DNA of 64,000 nt from Sorghum bicolor (GCF_000003195.3 NC_012870.2:35404741-35468740), one strand, 5' to 3'. Positions 32,466 to 44,202 are shown, counted from the first letter of the stretch. The notes: a model not told the origin generated them from the letters alone. Program-made: numbers and translations.

Positions 32466-33554
32466 TATGGAGGTCACTATGGAGCATTCCGTACACATTC
32501 AAAGATCTGGCAGTGTGGATTCTACTGGCCTACAATGTATGAAGACACGAAGCAATATATCAGAAGATGTGGGCCATGTCAAAGGCACGGAAACATAAAT
32601 ACAAGGGATGCAATGCCACTCACCAACAACCTTCAGATTGAGCTCTTTGATGTCTGGGGAATAGACTACATGGGTCCATTTCCTCCATCAAAGAAGTGTG
32701 AGTACATCTTGGTGGCAGTTGACTATGTCTCCAATTGGGTAGAGGCATTACCTTGCAAGCATGCCGACAACGTCAGTTCAAAGAGGATGTTTGAAGAAAT
32801 TATATTTCCAAGATTCGGAGTTCCTAGAGTAGTGATAAGTGATGGAGGAGCACACTTCATCGACAAACGCTTCAAGCAATACCTATCAAGACATGGAATC
32901 CGTCACAACGTCGCTACCCCCTACCATCCTCAGACAAGTAGCCAAGCAGAGACTTCCAACAAACAAATCAAGAATATTCTTCAAAAGACAGTAAATGAAA
33001 TGGGAACGGCGTTGAAAGACAAGTTACCCGATGCACTCTGGGCTTACCGGACAGCATACAAGACCCCAATCGGGATGTCTCCATACCAATTGGTGTACGG
33101 GAAGACTTGCCACCTACCTGTTGAACTAGAGTTCAAAGCACACTGGGCCATAAAGAGATGGAATATGGACTTAGATATTGCTGGAGATTATAGAAGAATG
33201 CAACTATCAGAATTGGAAGAATGGCGAGAGAAAGCATATCACAACTCAAAGATTTACAAAGAAAGAGTTAAAAGGTGGCATGACAAGAGAATCAAGAAGA
33301 AGGAGTTCACACCCGGAGATAAGGTATTACTTTTTAATTCCAGGGTGAAGCTTTTCGGGCATGGTAAACTCCGGAGCAAATGGGAAGGACCATTCAAGGT
33401 AATTAATTCATCATCCCACGGAGCTATCACACTTCAAAATAGCGAAGGTACGTTATTCAAGGTAAATGGTCAACGTCTTAAATTATTTTTAGAGCCCAAT
33501 GAGAAATTTGAAGAAATAGACGTAGTCCATTTTTACCTTCCCATGGAGAATTAG
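32466..33554 (+). pseudogene. R6 integrase
   Basis: Same frame as the RT stretch, beyond one TAA. The zinc-binding HHCC region starts before the stop (CHSS) and continues as YGGHYGAF and CGPCQRHG. In the open part from 32535, the DDE triad is Asp44 (WGIDYMGPF), Asp103 (ISDGGAHF) and Glu139 (SSQAETSN), giving the D-D-35-E spacing. The C-terminal part reads WRTAYKTP-like sequence, then [17 protein letters not shown] and no chromodomain, as expected for Athila. It would join cDNA ends to chromosomal DNA; the 5-bp GTATG duplication records such an event. Confidence 0.93.
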
Positions 33555-33910
33555 AGCCCGACACTTTTAGTTTAATGTTTTTGGGTCATATATATATTTT
33601 TCTAAATAATTTCGCATCTAGAAACGTGCTCGGAAAAGTGGGCCCACTGAGGGGCCAGAGAGAGGGCGGGCGCCCAGCTCCTGTTCCCCCTCGGTCCCGA
33701 CTTTCTCTGTTATGGAAAATACACTTATGGTAATTCGAATAATCCCTCGGATGGAAAGTTTCGCACGCACGTCGACAGGAGAAACCCGAACAACCCATAG
33801 AGGCACTTTTTGACCCCTATATAAACAGACCCCTAACCTCAGTTTTCAAACACCAAGCCACCAAGCCTTCTCTCCTTCAATTAGAGCTTGATTAGTTCCT
33901 TGCTGCTCCC
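33555..33910 (+). promoter_or_regulatory. R6 internal promoter region upstream of the third ORF
   Basis: GGGCGGGCGCCC at 33664-33675 is the exact reverse complement of the LTR palindrome GGGCGCCCGCCC. TATATAAA lies at 33818-33825 in CCTATATAAACAGACCCC, which shares TATATAAACAGACC with the LTR TATA box of R5. The ATG of the next ORF is 93 bp downstream of the TATA start, after a CT-rich leader. This looks like an LTR-type core promoter inside the element. Confidence 0.65.
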
Positions 33911-34540
33911 ATGGCCGAGAAGTACCATGATGATTGGGAAGTCGTCCCCTTCAACCTCAACATGGAGCCTGTGGAAGACCCCGATGCCCGTGCTCTCGTC
34001 CCGGCTAACACAGAGCGACAGCTAGAAGCCATGCCATTACGCCAACGTAGCATCGCCCAATCTTACCATGCTCAACCAGTTCTCACCGCACCGTCACAAC
34101 CCCTACTTCTCAAACGATCATCATCCAAGACAAAGACCACTATCAAGGTGCCAATTGGCACAACGATCCTTCCACCTAGACCCAATGAGAGGGTCGTTGG
34201 AGTCAAGACCAACCGGAGCAGCGAGATCAGCAGTGTTCGCTACACTACGGAGGAGGAAAGACCTTACTTTGAAGGGATTAGAGCAGCCAAAGTCCGTTTC
34301 ATCCCTCCAAAGGCAGCCCCGAAGCACGCTATCAATGCTTTTGAGACACCTCCCAAGCGTCGCAAGACTATAATGGATATTGATGAGGACGTTCGCAGAC
34401 TAGACAGAATTATCATAGACCTCCAGTCCTCGATTAATTCCCTCACTAGGCAGCTCTCTAACCACAACACCATTATACTAGGCCTTAGGCAGGATCTTGC
34501 CAGTGCCAACAAGAAGATTAAGGAATTAGAGCGCCGCTAA
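33911..34540 (+). CDS. R6 third ORF, 209-residue coiled-coil protein
   Basis: Intact from ATG 33911 (MAEKYHDDWEVVPFNLN) to TAA. Residues ~60-90 are basic and Ser/Thr-rich, ~145-155 form a basic cluster (PPKRRKTIM) that resembles a nuclear-localisation signal, and ~157-209 give a heptad-like coiled coil (DIDEDVRRLDRIIIDLQSSI, then LRQDLASANKKIKELERR). There is no signal peptide or membrane segment, so it is not a typical envelope. It lies in the env position after integrase and has its own LTR-like promoter. It is the only undamaged frame in R6. Family not recognised; a nuclear or RNA/DNA-binding accessory role is only a guess. R2 has a protein of the same plan. Confidence 0.75.
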   Translation: MAEKYHDDWEVVPFNLNMEPVEDPDARALVPANTERQLEAMPLRQRSIAQSYHAQPVLTAPSQPLLLKRSSSKTKTTIKVPIGTTILPPRPNERVVGVKTNRSSEISSVRYTTEEERPYFEGIRAAKVRFIPPKAAPKHAINAFETPPKRRKTIMDIDEDVRRLDRIIIDLQSSINSLTRQLSNHNTIILGLRQDLASANKKIKELERR

Positions 34541-35840
34541 GTTATCTAGATTAGACCTTGAGGCAATGCATCTTAGTCATTTATCTTTAAATTCGGTTTA
34601 GGTTTGCTATTATCATCAGTTTACTATTATCATCAGTTTGCTATCAGTTTGCTACTAGTCTTTTGTAATAAATGCCTCAAGATTAATAAAGAGTATTATT
34701 ATTATTATGTCTTGTGTGTCTCTACTTTATTTTTGTGCAAGAAAGCAGAAAACAAGTATGGGGGAGATCCCTCAGCATGCTAAACACACTCCGACCACAC
34801 CACTCCATAATTCAGGTACACACTCTGCACACTTTACTCTACATATACAACTATTTTGGATTATGCAGATTACTGTTTCCGACATGATAAATTAAAAAGA
34901 TTAAAATATTTCTAATCATGATTAATCTCAATCTGTGATATTTCCTGAAAACTTGCAATTATTATAAAATCATTTTAAACCCTGTGTTACTTAAGACAGT
35001 ATGGAATGTGAGATGGTAGAGTATGAGTTTCTTATTCTTGATATCATTGTTACTTGGAGAATTTATTTCAAAATATTCAAAACTCTAGCTACCATCCTCA
35101 GTGTTTTATATGCCTGATAAAACTGAAAATATTAATTATGATTACAAAAGCTATCTACTATGTATTGAGTTTGTTCAAAATGAGTTAGACCCTTGTTGAG
35201 AGATTTATCATGCTCCTAAGATTAAGACATTATTTCAGAAAGATTCACTCTTCTGAAGTATTATTGCATTAGAGGCATGGGCTATGCAAAAAAATAGAAA
35301 TATTTCGAGGAAATAAAAAGGAGCAAGTGCTCGACAACCTCGCAGAAAAAAAATGGACAAGTGTCCGGCAGTAGAATTAGGGGTACCTCGGTATCCACTT
35401 AAAAAAAAGATGATAGCCCATGGTCCCTCTAATAAGCAATATGCCAGCAAGAGTTGACAAAGATTTTAATTTCCAAAATCTTTGATCTAAGAGTATGACA
35501 TTCCCCTCCTCGGATCCCGTTTTGATCAGGCAATAAATGCAAAGTAAGTATGCTGGGGAATTTTTGCAAATTAAGACAACCTCAGTGAGATATATAAAAG
35601 ATAATCAGTGATCTGAGAAGAACCTATGAGGATAAAAAGGTATGCTAACTTTCTTTCAAAAATATACAAAAACTCCAAGTGACAGGATTGAGAAGAAAGG
35701 ATCTTTACTCTTAACCATATACTTCCTGACTATGGTACACAGTGGATTTTTAACACCAAGCAAATATAAAGAATGTTTTAAAATGTTTTACCCCAGATAT
35801 TGTTCTTAACCATCCTTTTCTCGAGGATGAGTAAAAGCCT
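34541..35840 (+). other. R6 3' noncoding tract
   Basis: No supported reading frame. It has an internal copy of the terminal polypurine word (AAGTATGGGGG) at 34754-34764. Parts align weakly, in order, with the 3' tracts of the other Athila-type elements, for example the block near 35300-35410 resembling 55800-55960. Confidence 0.65.
34754..34764 (+). other. R6 internal copy of the polypurine tract
   Basis: AAGTATGGGGG followed by AGATCCCTC, which could fold back. Identical to the terminal tract at 35841-35851 and different from the AGCTTGGGGGAG form of the other families. Confidence 0.6.
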
Positions 35841-35855
35841 AAGTATGGGGGTATT
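35841..35855 (+). other. R6 polypurine tract
   Basis: AAGTATGGGGGTATT immediately before the 3' LTR, preceded by CGAGGATGAG. Confidence 0.85.
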
Positions 35856-37088
35856 TGTTGACGGTTCTTAAGTATTAATTTTAATTATCAAATAAACAAG
35901 AGAAAGGACCAATATGCAACCAACACCTAGAATTAGGGTTTGTTCTGACAGAATTCCATGAGTTTTGTTGTTTATCTGTTTCTGCAGGGGGTTATCAGGA
36001 AATAAGGAAGAAAGGCCCACATGTCGGGATTACATAGAGATATCAACGCACGACACGAATTTCTACCATCTAGAAGACTCCAGAAGCCACGGGAAGAAGA
36101 CGGAGGCCGAAAGGGGCCAGGCCCAGGGCGCCCGCCCTGGTGACCTGGGCGCCCGCCCCCCTCTGGATTGCATTCAGGACTCTCTTCGCACGGGATATTC
36201 CACCGACCTATTGGATCAAGGAAAACATAGTACCACCTCGCCTACCGACCCAAAAACGCATAGAAGGGAAGGACTATATAAGGAGACCCCCTGGCCCCTG
36301 GAGAAGACATGAAGAAATTATCATACAGACTGAGGGGTGCCCTCGAAGGAAAACCTCTTCTCTAATTAATATTTCTTTTTAGGCTTAGCAACCAATGTAA
36401 GGTAGAAATAGATCTTCTAGTTTCTACTAGATTGAGAGAGATAGAGTGGAGGTGTAGATTGGAGGAAGCCCGGCCTGTCGGTGTCTACTCCAAGCATGTA
36501 CCTGCGGCATCAAGTTCTCCTAACCCGAAGCTTGCTCCTAGGATTCTTCAGTATTTCGTCTTCTAAATTCTAGTAAGTTCTTGTTTTATTGTTCTTATGG
36601 TTTATGAGTTTACTTTAATCCCTTCGCGTAGAGTTTAGAGTAATCATTGCTGGCGTAAACGTGGTGTTTAGGCTGGGGTAATCATAGATATTCCCTGACT
36701 AGCTGGACCGTGGTAGTAGTGAGGAACGTGACAATTCCGAGTTACCTTTGTAGATCACATCTCGTTAGCAGGAAGGATAGGGTTTATAGGTGAGGGTTGA
36801 ACATCCTTTGTGGTGTCTAGATTCCGTTAGCCTTTCCATTAGAACAGTAGATCATCCTTACCAAGGTTAGAAGGAGACTACGGTTGCAGTCTTCTCTATT
36901 TATCACTCACATCGAAAGACATTCTTTGTGCCTAAAGGTTAGTAGTAATAGACCGGTTAGTCAGATGCACTCTTTCTCCTAGTGGTAAAAAAATAAATAC
37001 GATACTCTGGATAACCTCCCGGGTGAAGTGCTCACCGATATCCGTGCGCTTGCGGATCAATTCCTTATTGCGTTCCCAAATATCAACA
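35856..37088 (+). repeat. R6 3' LTR, 1233 bp
   Basis: Matches 27795-29028 with scattered substitutions (about 2 percent by eye); TATA box at 36275-36281. Confidence 0.95.
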
Positions 37089-37093
37089 GTATG
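37089..37093 (+). repeat. R6 target-site duplication, right copy
   Basis: GTATG after the 3' LTR. Removing R6 and one copy restores the gag order seen in R3 (RGGGM then H-LKEVDMLSAKLD). Confidence 0.93.
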
Positions 37094-37210
37094 CATCAGC
37101 TCAAGGAAGTAGACATGCTATCTGCAAAGCTAGACCTGCTCATGAAGAAGCTTGATGATATAGCTAGAGATAAGAAAGAAGTTATGCACATCTACGACTC
37201 TCACATGACT

Positions 37211-37252
37211 TGTGAGGAGTGTGGAGATACTGGACACTCAGACAATCACTGC
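37211..37252 (+). other. R5 gag CCHC zinc knuckle
   Basis: CEECGDTGHSDNHC, an exact C-X2-C-X4-H-X4-C with the usual Gly before His. Confidence 0.92.
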
Positions 37253-38029
37253 CCTGAGATGCTTGAGGATGTGAACTACATCAACAACAACAACTACTAC
37301 TACTATAACCGTCCTCAACAAAATCAAGGCTGGAATCAACAGAGGCCTAACTACTCAGGTAATTATCAAGGTAACAATTCTTACAACAATAATAATAATT
37401 TTCCACCTCTGAGAGAGTTAGTGTCTAATCAAGGAAAGCTAATGGATAACCTATCTAAGAAATTGGCATCTAATGATAAAATGTTAGAAAATATAAATAA
37501 TAGAATGGATAATTTCTCTACTACCATCAAGAATCAAATTAGCTTTAATAAAATGATTGAATCTCAGTTAAATCAAATAGCTGCTGCTGTTTCTGCTACT
37601 AACCCTGGTATACCATCACAACCGGAAGGATTAGAATCTGCAAATCTTGTAGACATGTTTGATGCAGGTAACTACTGGAGTAACCCTGTCACTGAAGTTA
37701 CTACTGACGTTCTACCGGTCAAGAGAGGCGATCCAGGATGCCCCGTCATCCCGATCTCCATCGGCATGGTGGACTTCCCAGAAGCACTCTGTGACTTCGG
37801 CTCTAGTGTCAACATTATGCCCAGGGTACTCTGAAAAATTCATTACATGTCCTTTATTAGAAACAACCATGTGTTTGCAGTTTGCAGATCAGGCGTTAAG
37901 TTTCCCAAAGGGAATATGGAAGAACCTCTCTGTCCGAGTTGGTACTTTGTACGCCCCAGCAGACATCGTGGTGATAGATACCGGTAATGATGAGAGGGCA
38001 CCCATCATCTTAGGGAGGCCATTCTTGAA

Positions 38030-38034
38030 CACCT
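38030..38034 (+). repeat. R7 target-site duplication, left copy
   Basis: CACCT before TGTTGACAC; repeated at 53630-53634 after the other LTR. Confidence 0.92.
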
Positions 38035-39345
38035 TGTTGACACTTGCTAACACCACTTGAATACTAGGTTGTCATCCCCAGCATGGCACTAGAGTGTACT
38101 ATGGTATTTATACGCGCACAGATAAATCCGCAAGCGCACGGATACCGTTTTAGCTTTTACCCGGTTAAAGGTTTTATCGTATCCACAGGGAAACGGGAGA
38201 ACTGATCTACGCTCTAACTTAACCTAGATAGATAGGTAGGTGTAAATATGAAAGATGGTAGAATTGAATAAGAACAATATTAAAGGTAAGATAACAATGG
38301 GTGATAATATGGGAATAGAGAGTAAAGCAATCTAGTATATGGGCGATGGTAGCAGAATAGAGAGGATAACTATGGTTTCTCTACTTCAAAGGGATATGTC
38401 TATGTCTGGGACGAACCACGTGATAAGAATACACCACAAAGGATGCTTATCCATAAGCCGATAAACCCTACCCGTCCTGCTAACAGGAGGTGGACTATAG
38501 GGGACCAACATAACTGTCACCTATGCGGCCTACCACTCGATCCAGCTAGACAGGGGATATCCACAAGTAATCTAAGTCTAAGCACCACGGTTACACCTAT
38601 ACTACAACTCTAACCTATAGGGTCCTATAGATTAGAAGTACTCAAAAGAGTTGTGAACCGGAACATACATGATTAGTAATTGCATAATGAATTAGAAGTA
38701 GATTACCAGAGTCATCCCATGAGCAAGCTTGATTTGAGCTTGATCATGGCGAAGTACAACCGGAGGAAGAACCGACAGGCCGACCTATCCTCCAATCCTC
38801 CCTCGCTCTCCATCTTGCTACTATCTAGATCTACTCTAGTTTAGAGATGAGAGGAGAGCTCTCATCTCCAAACCCTAGCTTTTGCTCTGTCTATGAATAA
38901 TGAATAATGATCAATGGGTGCCTCCTCCAGGGGCTAGGGGGTCTGCTTATATAGTCCCCTGAAGTGAATCTGGGCCGTCGGATCATCCTTCAGGTCGGTG
39001 GAGCATAATCCCCGAAGCGAGTCCTGATTGGACTCTGTAGCCGGGCGGGCGCCCAAGGGGGGAGGGCGGGCGCCCTGCCCCCGAGCCCGCTCGGCCTCCC
39101 GTTCGTTCCCATGGCTTCTAGAGTCTTCTAGATGGTAGAAAATTGCGCATCACGTTAATATCTCTATGTAAACCCGACGTGTGGGCCTTTCTTCTGTATT
39201 TCCTGATAACCCCCTGCAGAAATAGACAAACACCAAAACTCGTGGAATTATGTCAGATAAAACCCTAAGTCTGGGTGTTGGTTGCATTTGGATCCTTTTC
39301 TTTATTTATTTGATGATTATATTTGGCACTTAAGGAATGTCAACA
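38035..39345 (-). repeat. R7 3' LTR, 1311 bp
   Basis: Minus-strand ends TGTTGACATTCC and GCAAGTGTCAACA. TATA box TATATAA at 38947-38953. It lacks a 30-bp segment near 38985 that the 5' LTR has, with GATC at the break. Roughly 3 percent divergence from the 5' LTR by eye. Confidence 0.93.
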
Positions 39346-39359
39346 ACTCCCCCAAGCTT
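39346..39359 (-). other. R7 polypurine tract
   Basis: Minus strand TAAGCTTGGGGGAGT abutting the 3' LTR, with GGGACGAG upstream. Confidence 0.82.
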
Positions 39360-40594
39360 ATCTCTTGCTCGTCCCTTAGCAAGGATGGACTCAAGTGTTT
39401 ATGCAGTGGTTTTATGCCTTAAAGGTACACATGCGTTCAAACAAGATCTCATCTCTAGGTTAGGGTAAATTGTTAAGATTTAAAACTTACTCATATTACC
39501 TTTCACCATGGGGCTTGCAACCGTCACTTGTGTCTTGAGCAGTTAAAAGGTAGAACGGTCAAGTCAAGCACCATGTCTCTTGTTCTTTGATCAACTATAG
39601 CTCTGGAATTTTTGCAGAGTTTCAAATAAAACTCAGAGATTCCTTGTATGACTCTCTCTCAAGTCTGTCTTATGTGGTATTTTTGGATCCTTCCCAAGGC
39701 AGTGATGATATATGCCTTCTCTCAAAGTATGTTGTATTTGTGGTATGAGGCATAATGGTATTGCCTTCTCTCTCACCCTACTCTAACAAGGTTTTGATAT
39801 CTGGAGCTCATAGGTGGGAGACAGCTAATACATACTTACAAGACATTTATTGCATAGTCAAACCATGGAACCAGAGAAACAAGTCAATAAGTCAAATCAA
39901 GATTTGCATATGTGGCGAATGAATGGTGTATGGTGATAATGATGGAAACAATAGTGAAAGTCTAATTCTACGTTTGCTCTTTTGAAGGGATACATACCTT
40001 TCTTGCACTTTGAAGTTTGAGGGGAATGAGATGCTCTATATTTTCTTTTTCTTTTCTCTCAGGTGGGTATCTTGTACCCCTAATTCTACTGTCGGACACT
40101 TGTCCATTTTTACCTCTTGTCTCACTTTTTCTTTTTCTTCGAGGTTCCGGGCACTTGCCCTTTTTTATTTCCTCGTATTTTTCCCCCTTTTTTTAGAGCA
40201 CTCACCCTCCTAGAATAATGTAGCAAGTGGTAGTAACCAAAATATCTAGAGCATTTATTTCACGGGAAATAACAGGGATAGGATAATCTTTTTGGCTATT
40301 CTCTCCTGGATAGGAGTAGAACAATTTTAGGTGAATCTGGAGATGGAAAGGAGTGGATGTATGTGGATGCGTACTTCCGGAGTAGAAGCGGCATGTATAA
40401 GTGAACGTGCAAGTGAATCTTGATTTTAACCGCATGACGAGCTCCTAAAGGTCTACACAGCTTGACCACACTCAATGCTTATAAGCAGTAAAAAGTAAAT
40501 GTGTGGCTCAAAGTCTAGCAGGCATGTATATATAGCTGTGGTAGGATTTTAAACTCTCATCATATAGGGACTCATCATGCAACATTTTAAAGAT
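39360..40594 (-). other. R7 3' noncoding tract, part next to the 3' LTR
   Basis: No coding content. Aligns by eye with 112-1330 of R3. Interrupted by R8 at 40595 and continued at 49020. Confidence 0.75.
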
Positions 40595-43500
40595 TGTAAC
40601 ACCCTAAAATATGCTCCTTTCAAAATAGATGAAAAATTGATTTAGTTATGTATTTGAGTGCTCATGAAAATATAAAAAAATAATAAATTTGCTCCTTGTT
40701 CGGTACATCTTTATTCCTTGTTTTCCAGCCTATGCTTTCGTTTCGAGTTTTCCAATTTTTTTTCTGTAACCCAAATCACTCCTTTCAGTTCCTCAACCGT
40801 CAATCAATCTCTAAAAAGTTACCGGGAATTATTTCAGCATTTTCCTGAAACTCGTTCCAGTTTTTTTTGTGAGCATAGTCTATTTTTTTAGATGCTCCAA
40901 ATAACCATATCATGAGCTCCAAATACTTTATTTGGTTTTCTCATGTTTCTTAATGTCTCTGAGATTTTCCCCATATTTTTGGAGCTTTCAGAATATTTTT
41001 CGCAGCTTACATAATAATTCTAGACTTTCTAGAATTATTTTATCCATGGAAATAATTAATTCCAAAAATAATAAATATCTCTTTATATTTTCCAACGCTC
41101 AAAGCCCAAGTGCAATAATCCTAATAATTCCTAAAGACTCATGTCTTTATTTACTAATGGGCTTTAATAATTAATTAGGCCTATTAGTAAAGTTGAAGGG
41201 TGCAACATCAATTAGTACCATATTGTTAGTTGATGTAGACGTAGAGAGTTTTTCTCCCTATATATATGTACCAACCCCATGGGCGAACCACACCAAAATC
41301 ACCGTAAAGAGTAATCTGTATCCATCACTAAAACCCCTGCAAGTCTATGCCCTAGTTGCCTCGTCCGGAGATGTATCTATCTGCGCAGCCGACGATGTGA
41401 GGATATACGTGACAACCATATATTAGCTAGCTTGCTACCGTTGCCGATCTGACGACATGCATCTGCTACTGATCTCCATCGCGCACGTGAGGAGGAGACC
41501 ATGTGATGCACTCGACTCCTGCCGCTTTTTGCTCCATGTTTGGCCCAGCCGTCGACGTCGTAGTTTCCTCCTCACAGGAGGTGAGAAAATGCACACAAAC
41601 CTTCTCTATCACATCTGCTTATATGAATCTAATCTTCCGTACAGAGCTGTTATTTGTTTCGTGGCAGTTGTATCATCTTTCGATCTGTATGTCCACAAGG
41701 CTGTCAATCGTCCTGTGTTCAATAGTCTTACAAGATAGCAGCTGAGTAAACCGGCTACTCTATGGTGCTGTCTCGCTGTTGCTTAAAGGATTCTTGTGAA
41801 TTACCACAGCTATCAAGTTTACAAGCCGAAGCGTCCATGTTCCTGTGTATGGTGCACTCACAAGCAAGCACGAAGACACCTCAGCTTAGCAATCCTACAA
41901 ATTAAATGATCTTTATTGCTCGTAACTTGTTCGGTAGCAACAACATAAATTGATGTTCCTTACATCTGCTGGTCGATTAATAAAAAAAGGTCAGCGACAC
42001 CTCTTTGTCTATTATTTTATTGATAAAATATGGTGCTGATGTCATGCCTTGTCATTCATGCATGACAAATCTTTGTTCTCTACTCAATCCTCAATCAAGA
42101 TTTTGTACCTTTCTTATGCATCGTGAGGTTGCTCAGATTGTCATTCAGTCTCCATAGTTATATATGCTCGCCGCCATTATTTTATCTTAGTCGCTTTAGC
42201 CCCGCTTCATATTTTTTCTGCGTCACAGCTGAATCGATGTAGTCTACTGTACGACAACAACATTTAGTATGATTTGTGTTTTCTAAAATTTTAGTTAAAA
42301 TATTAATATTGATTAATCTCTGTTCGCACTACATTCCAAAATAAAAACAACATAGAGATTAATTAACAATCATCTTTTTATGCACCACTATTAACTTGAT
42401 AGCAAAATAAATATGTTTTAAATTAAAATTTGACTTAGTTTAATAACATGTCATAAACAATACGATTAAATATTCTCACATGCTTATTTTATTTACAACA
42501 TAAGGTTTGAATCTCTTAAATGATAAGACTTGTGTTTATGAATAAATATAATTAGGTTTAACTTGACCTTTAAAATTAAATATGTTAGGATGAATCTGAA
42601 TTAATACTACTCATAGTTTTTCTTAATTGATATAAATCAAGCTTGTAGGTTTTTCTTCTATAATATAAAACTCATGGTAGTCTTTTCTTCTAATGGTATT
42701 CTCATTGTCGGTGTTTCTTACGATCTCATAGCACTAGCTCTCTTTTAGCACATTTGTCCTTTATCTTGTATGGTGTATTGTTCTTAGTTGTTCTATTTGT
42801 TGCTTGTATGTTTGCCTATATGTGGTGCTTGATACGAGTAGACGAGAACTGTTTGTGGACGTTGAAAATTAGAAGATGATGACCAAAAGCTGATGGTGTG
42901 AAAATTAAGCAAGTATTTAAGGGAAGTATAACTTGGGACCATCCTTGTTACCTATACACTTATAATTACACATATATCATATGCATGTGTTCACCTTGAC
43001 AACCCTAGTGAAATCATAGTTGCTTGCTATCTTGAATTCCTTGATACCTATTTGGATATGCATTTGGGTAGTTTTTGCTAGTGCTTCATGATCTTGTAAC
43101 AAGAATATTTGGATATACAATAAGCAATAAAATAAGCTTTCTAACAACATGAATATAAAGGGTGGAAAGAACTCTGGCTTTTGCTAGATTGATCTTGACC
43201 CTCCGTAAGGACTTATCCCTTGGCAAAAGCTAGGACAACTCGTACAACCATGATGGATATAATGGCTCTGGCTTTAGCTCAGTATGAAGACCTTTTCTAG
43301 CTTGTTAGAGGTTACTCGAAAGTGCGCTAGAGGGGCTGAACCGACACGGGTATAGTGCGAGCCCCTGTCCCTATGTGTATATGCTGCGCGTCATTGTGCC
43401 ATTCGGAAGGGGGGTATTTATATCTGCTCGCGAAGGAAACCTTGCGGCCCTAACATGTTAGACGAACTTTTGAAAGGCTTCATAGAGATCCCTGCCGACC

Positions 43501-44187
43501 TTCCTTGGTAGTGGGTTAAGAGGCTGATCACCTCGGGCGAAAGGGTAAATCACGACTCATGGGTAAAGATGTACAACCTTTGCAGAGTGTTAAATCTGGT
43601 ATACTAGCCATGCCCACGGATACGGGTGGCCCGGAAAACTGACGGAATAGATGAACACTAATGAACATGATTAATGATGATAAAGGATGGTTTATTATGT
43701 TGTTTATATGTGTTATTCTTTATTGTTGTGTACATTGATCATGTGGTTATGGGATTAATTATGCTACCTTGACATTTGCTATCTAATTATGAACATATAA
43801 AAGCTAAATGCAGTCAAACCAGTGTCAACTTTTTGAGCCTTATGAACCCCTGGTTATACTTGTTGAGTACGATATGTGCTCACTCTTGCTATTTCCCACC
43901 ACTCCAGTTTACTAGTAAGAGTTATCAGAGGAGCGAAGGAGTTACGAAGGACGTTCTCAGGATACAAGAAGTGCTAGGCACATGTTACCCCCAGTCAACC
44001 GTCCCTGTGAAAATTGAGCCTGAAGATTAGTTACCCTTCCGCTATACTCTGATGTAAGTGTTAATTATAAGTATGCTTCCGCTATATAACATTGTTTTTG
44101 ATACTATTGCTTTTGTTGTTGTATGTGTGGACTTCCTGGGCACACATATGGCTAGCCTGGTTTTGTTCTTTAAAACCGGGTGTCACA
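40595..44187 (+). repeat. R8 5' LTR, 3593 bp
   Basis: TGTAACACCC to GGGTGTCACA. TATA-like run at 41259-41267. Segments such as CGGGCGAAAGGGTAAA (near 43535) are shared with the R4 LTR. A 93-codon frame (41457-41738) recurs in both LTRs only because the LTRs are near-identical. Confidence 0.93.
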
Positions 44188-44190
44188 GAG

Positions 44191-44202
44191 TGGTATCAAA
44201 GC
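44191..44202 (+). other. R8 primer-binding site (initiator tRNA-Met, one mismatch)
   Basis: TGGTATCAAAGC, 11 of 12 to the complement of the initiator tRNA-Met 3' end, 3 bases after the LTR. Confidence 0.85.

Larger units (their letters stand above)
27795..37088 (+). mobile_element. R6: near-complete Athila element with gag, protease-like, RT, RNase H, integrase and extra ORF
   Basis: 9294 bp between perfect GTATG duplications, inserted in the gag of R5. LTRs of 1234 and 1233 bp differ by about 2 percent by eye. The gene order is gag, protease-like region, RT, RNase H, integrase, then an intact coiled-coil ORF with its own TATA box. Only three lesions separate it from an open polyprotein: TGA at 29434, a one-base loss near 31134, and TAA at 32463. 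It is the only visible source of replication enzymes in the window. Confidence 0.95.
37094..38034 (+). pseudogene. R5 gag end, zinc knuckle and most of the first protease
   Basis: Resumes the gag frame after R6: HQLKEVDMLSAKLDLLMKKL, the CCHC knuckle at 37211-37252, a Tyr/Asn/Gln-rich linker, then the first retropepsin-like domain with EALCDFGSSVNIMPRVL. A two-base deletion at about 37833 shifts the frame, after which the domain continues (LQFADQALSFPKGI, PIILGRPFLNT) up to the R7 insertion at 38035. The rest is at 53630. The protein would provide RNA binding and polyprotein cleavage. Confidence 0.88.

Noticed and set aside
33586..33806. Minus-strand frames of 62-70 codons between R6 integrase and the third ORF
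   Set aside because: They overlap the proposed internal promoter and have no motif support.
1..38034. R3 and R5 as arms of one giant inverted repeat or foldback element
   Set aside because: They have separate LTRs, sit in different host elements and flank unrelated sequence; they are two independent insertions in opposite orientation.
41457..41738. 93-codon and 80-codon frames repeated identically at 46264-46545
   Set aside because: The identity comes from the two LTRs of R8 being near-copies; there is no independent evidence of coding.
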